A stretch of 15,424 nt of DNA from JAKAQB01 sp035702855 (GTDB lineage Bacteria > Actinomycetota > Acidimicrobiia > Acidimicrobiales > Palsa-688), in assembly GCA_035702855.1 (NCBI GenBank), contig DASSZM010000214.1, positions 1 through 15,424 of the forward strand, written 5' to 3'. Shown piece by piece: positions 13,045-15,424 of the stretch; positions within the stretch are counted from its first letter, which is position 1; each line of letters opens with the position of its first letter. The notes under the pieces are model-generated. The model was given only the letters and a program-made list of their open reading frames with translations. It did not search any database and had not been told where the DNA came from. The position numbers were made by a program, and so were the translations under genes.

Positions 13045-15424
13045 GTGCCAGAGGACCCCCCCAACCGCGAACTGTTCGGCCCCAACGCGTGGCTCGTCGA
13101 CGACATGTACGAGCAGTACCGCCGGGACCCCGAGTCGGTCAGCCCCAGCTGGCGTGAGTTCTTCGAGGGCTACCGTCCCGGCGGCGTCAACCTGGCCCGG
13201 CCGTCCCTCAGCCTCCCGGCCGAGGCGGCCGGGGCCCCGGCGCCGGCGCTGCCGGCGGCGGGTGCCGCGAGCGCCGTGGCACCGTCGGTGCCGACGCCCG
13301 CCGCACCCGCCGGCGGCGCCGCCCCCCCGGGAGGAGCGGACGCACCGGCCGCCGGTGCCGCCCCGGCCCGGGCGGCCGGCCCGGCCGGCGGCGCCACCGC
13401 CGGCGGCACCACCGCCGGCGGCACCACCGCCGGCGCCGGGGGCCCGGCCCCAGCACCGGTCGGCACGCCGCTGCGCGGCGCCGCCGCCCGGGTGGTCGCC
13501 AACATGGAGGCCAGCCTCGAGGTCCCCACCGCCACCAGCTTCCGGGTGGTGCCCGCCCGCCTGCTCGAGGTCAACCGCCGCCTGCTCAACGAGGAGCTGT
13601 CCCGGACCGGCACCGCCGGCAAGGTGAGCTTCACCCACCTCATCGCCTACGCCGTCGTCGAGGCGTTGAAGGCGGTCCCCGCCCTCAACTCGACCTTCGT
13701 GCCCCCCGACGGCGCCGACCCGAAGGCCCCCGCCAGCGTCGTGCGCCACGAGCACCTCGGCCTCGGCCTGGCGGTCGACGTCGAGAAGTCCGACGGTTCG
13801 CGCACCCTCCTGGTCCCGGTCATCCGCGACGCCGACACCCTCGACTTCCGCGGCTTCTGGCTGGCCTACGAGGACCTCGTCCGAAAGGTCCGCACCAACA
13901 AGATCGGCGCCGACGACTTCGCCGGGGCGACCGTCACCATCACCAACCCCGGCACGATCGGCACCGTCCAGTCCGTGCCCCGGCTGATGCCCGGCCAGGG
14001 CGCCATCATCGGCGTCGGTGCCATCGCCTACCCGGCGGAGTGGCAGGCCGCCGACGAGCGGGTGCTCGCCGAGCTCGGTGTCTCCAAGGTGGTGGCCATC
14101 ACCTCCACCTACGACCACCGCATCATCCAGGGCGCCGAGTCCGGCCTGTTCCTCCAGAAGGTGCACCAGCTGCTGGCCGGCGAGGACGACTTCTACGACC
14201 GGGTGTTCCACGCCCTGGGCCTGCCGGTGGAGCCCGCCCGCTCCGGCCACGACCGCAACGCCCTCGACGGCGCCGACGCCAACCTGGCCCACGTCCACAA
14301 GCAGATCGAGGTCGACACCCTCATCAACATGTACCGGGTGCGGGGGCACCTCATCGCCCACCTCGACCCGCTGGACTGGAAGGAGCCGGTCGTGCCGGCC
14401 GAGCTCGACATGGCCACCTACGGGCTGACCGTGTGGGACCTCGACCGCCAGTTCATCGTCAACGGGCTCGCCGGCTACGACCGGCTCAAGCTGTCGGACC
14501 TGCTGGCGCTGCTGCGTGACGCCTACTGCCGCACCATCGGCGTCGAGTACGGCCACATCATGGAGCCGTCGCAGAAGCGCTGGATCCAGCAGCACGTCGA
14601 GGGCGTCGCCCAGACCCTGACCCCCGACGAGCACCGCTGGATCCTCGGCCGGCTCAACGCCGCCGAGGCACTCGAGCAGTTCCTCAACACCAAGTACATC
14701 GGCCAGAAGCGCTTCGGCCTCGAGGGCGGCGAGGCGGCCATCCCGCTGATCGACGCCATCCTCGACGACGCCGCCGTCGCCGGCCAGACCCGGGCGGTCA
14801 TCGGCATGGCCCACCGCGGGCGGCTCAACGTGCTCATCAACATCGTCGGCAAGTCCTACGGGGACCTGTTCGAGGAGTTCGAGGGCAACATCGACCCCGG
14901 CACCGTCCAGGGCTCGGGGGACGTCAAGTACCACAAGGGCTTCGTCGGCAAGTTCGCCGGCCGCTCCGGCAAGCCGCTCGACGTCGTGCTGTCGTCCAAC
15001 CCCTCCCACCTCGAGGCCGTCGACCCGGTCGTCGAGGGGATGGCCCGCGCCTACCAGGACCAGGCGAGCGCCGCCGACCCCGGTGCCGACCACCCGATCC
15101 TGCCGCTGCTCATCCACGGCGACGCCGCCTTCGCCGGCCAGGGCGTGGTGGCCGAGACGCTCAACATGTCGGCCCTCCCCGCCTACGAGACGGGCGGCAC
15201 CGTCCACCTGGTGATCAACAACCAGCTGGGCTTCACCACCGACCCGGAGTCGGCCCGCTCGTCGGTGTACGCCACCGACGTGGCGAAGATGGTCCAGGCC
15301 CCGGTCTTCCACGTCAACGGCGACGACCCCGAGGCGTGCGTGCGGGTGGGGCGGCTGGCGTTCGCCTTCCGCCAGGCGTTCCACAAGGACGTCGTGATCG
15401 ACATGGTCTGCTACCGCCGCTTCG
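13045..15424 (+). CDS. kgd: Multifunctional 2-oxoglutarate decarboxylase/dehydrogenase (Kgd/OdhA), C-terminus cut
   Basis: Thiamine-diphosphate enzyme that decarboxylates 2-oxoglutarate in the TCA cycle and, with E2/E3 subunits, makes succinyl-CoA. Actinobacteria fuse an E2-like acyltransferase domain to the E1 part. Seen from GTG 13045: the N-terminal helix ELFGPNAWLVDDMYEQYRRD and SVSPSWREFFEGY (to about 46), an Ala/Pro/Gly-rich linker (about 50-150), and the acyltransferase domain (about 163-395) with active-site His358 in TYDHRIIQG. The E1 part follows from about 412: NMYRVRGHLIAHLDPL, IGMAHRGRLNVL (587-598), SSNPSHLEAVDPVV, and the TPP/Mg site HGDAAFAGQG with Asp693 and INNQLGFTT with Asn725-Asn726. 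There is no lipoyl domain. The frame is open to the edge, 793 codons out of roughly 1,200-1,250 expected. TACGCT 6 nt upstream supports the GTG. Confidence 0.95.
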   Translation, partial: MPEDPPNRELFGPNAWLVDDMYEQYRRDPESVSPSWREFFEGYRPGGVNLARPSLSLPAEAAGAPAPALPAAGAASAVAPSVPTPAAPAGGAAPPGGADAPAAGAAPARAAGPAGGATAGGTTAGGTTAGAGGPAPAPVGTPLRGAAARVVANMEASLEVPTATSFRVVPARLLEVNRRLLNEELSRTGTAGKVSFTHLIAYAVVEALKAVPALNSTFVPPDGADPKAPASVVRHEHLGLGLAVDVEKSDGSRTLLVPVIRDADTLDFRGFWLAYEDLVRKVRTNKIGADDFAGATVTITNPGTIGTVQSVPRLMPGQGAIIGVGAIAYPAEWQAADERVLAELGVSKVVAITSTYDHRIIQGAESGLFLQKVHQLLAGEDDFYDRVFHALGLPVEPARSGHDRNALDGADANLAHVHKQIEVDTLINMYRVRGHLIAHLDPLDWKEPVVPAELDMATYGLTVWDLDRQFIVNGLAGYDRLKLSDLLALLRDAYCRTIGVEYGHIMEPSQKRWIQQHVEGVAQTLTPDEHRWILGRLNAAEALEQFLNTKYIGQKRFGLEGGEAAIPLIDAILDDAAVAGQTRAVIGMAHRGRLNVLINIVGKSYGDLFEEFEGNIDPGTVQGSGDVKYHKGFVGKFAGRSGKPLDVVLSSNPSHLEAVDPVVEGMARAYQDQASAADPGADHPILPLLIHGDAAFAGQGVVAETLNMSALPAYETGGTVHLVINNQLGFTTDPESARSSVYATDVAKMVQAPVFHVNGDDPEACVRVGRLAFAFRQAFHKDVVIDMVCYRRF
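13402..13431 (+). repeat. 15-bp tandem repeat in the kgd linker
   Basis: Two perfect adjacent copies of GGCGGCACCACCGCC (13402-13416 and 13417-13431), preceded by a shortened copy, encode the TAGGTTAGGTTAG stretch of the Kgd linker. The unit is a multiple of three, so copy-number change by slippage keeps the frame and only changes linker length. Confidence 0.8.

Noticed and set aside
13402..13431. Short tandem repeat as a possible CRISPR or mobile-element sign
   Set aside because: Two 15-bp copies without spacers inside a coding linker explain it fully. No array, transposase or terminal repeats are present.
12982..15384. Upstream extension of the ettA frame to a 1360-codon protein
   Set aside because: The extension is antisense to kgd, which has clear domains on the plus strand. 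EttA's own N-terminus at 12981 matches the family, so there is no fusion.

Overview
The window is one piece of bacterial chromosome with very high G+C, third-codon positions almost all G or C, frequent GTG starts, and genes packed with gaps of 0-63 bp. It points to an actinobacterium. The strongest marker is the gene at the right edge, an actinobacterial-type fused 2-oxoglutarate decarboxylase/dehydrogenase (Kgd/OdhA) carrying an E2-like acyltransferase domain in front of the E1 domain. A deep-branching class such as Acidimicrobiia is possible but only inferred. I see no mobile element, prophage, CRISPR array, rRNA or tRNA gene. No stretch over 100 bp lacks a gene.

Layout from the left: an alpha/beta hydrolase (minus, cut by the edge) is divergent from a SnoaL/NTF2-like protein (plus). 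Next come a DUF72 protein (minus) and, divergent from it, 4-alpha-glucanotransferase MalQ (plus). These are followed by an ATP-dependent DNA ligase of the LigC/LigD-ligase-domain type that overlaps a 2H phosphoesterase (2'-5' RNA ligase family), both plus. A convergent minus-strand run follows. It is read as alpha/beta hydrolase, TIGR01777 epimerase and GT2 glycosyltransferase (an operon with 4-nt overlaps), then a geranylgeranyl-reductase-family flavoprotein, then an SDR related to 3-hydroxyacyl-CoA dehydrogenases. Divergent from the hydrolase is a PsiE-family membrane protein (plus). It meets tail-to-tail, with 44 bp of overlap, a small putative zinc-binding protein (minus) that lies downstream of the ABC-F ATPase EttA (minus). 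Divergent from ettA is kgd (plus), cut by the right edge after 793 codons.

The gene content is mostly housekeeping: glycogen/maltodextrin metabolism, translation control, TCA cycle, lipid/isoprenoid redox and nucleic-acid end repair. I do not see a convincing new multi-gene system. The most informative non-coding signal is a repeated TANNNT hexamer placed 6-9 nt before the start codon of six genes, and 8 nt before an alternative start of a seventh. This is the layout of leaderless actinobacterial promoters, and it allows several start codons to be corrected. A second, weaker pattern is a compact GC-only hairpin (5-bp stem, 4-nt loop, or 6-3-6) at or just beside several stop codons. The most interesting gene pair is the overlapping DNA ligase and 2H phosphoesterase.
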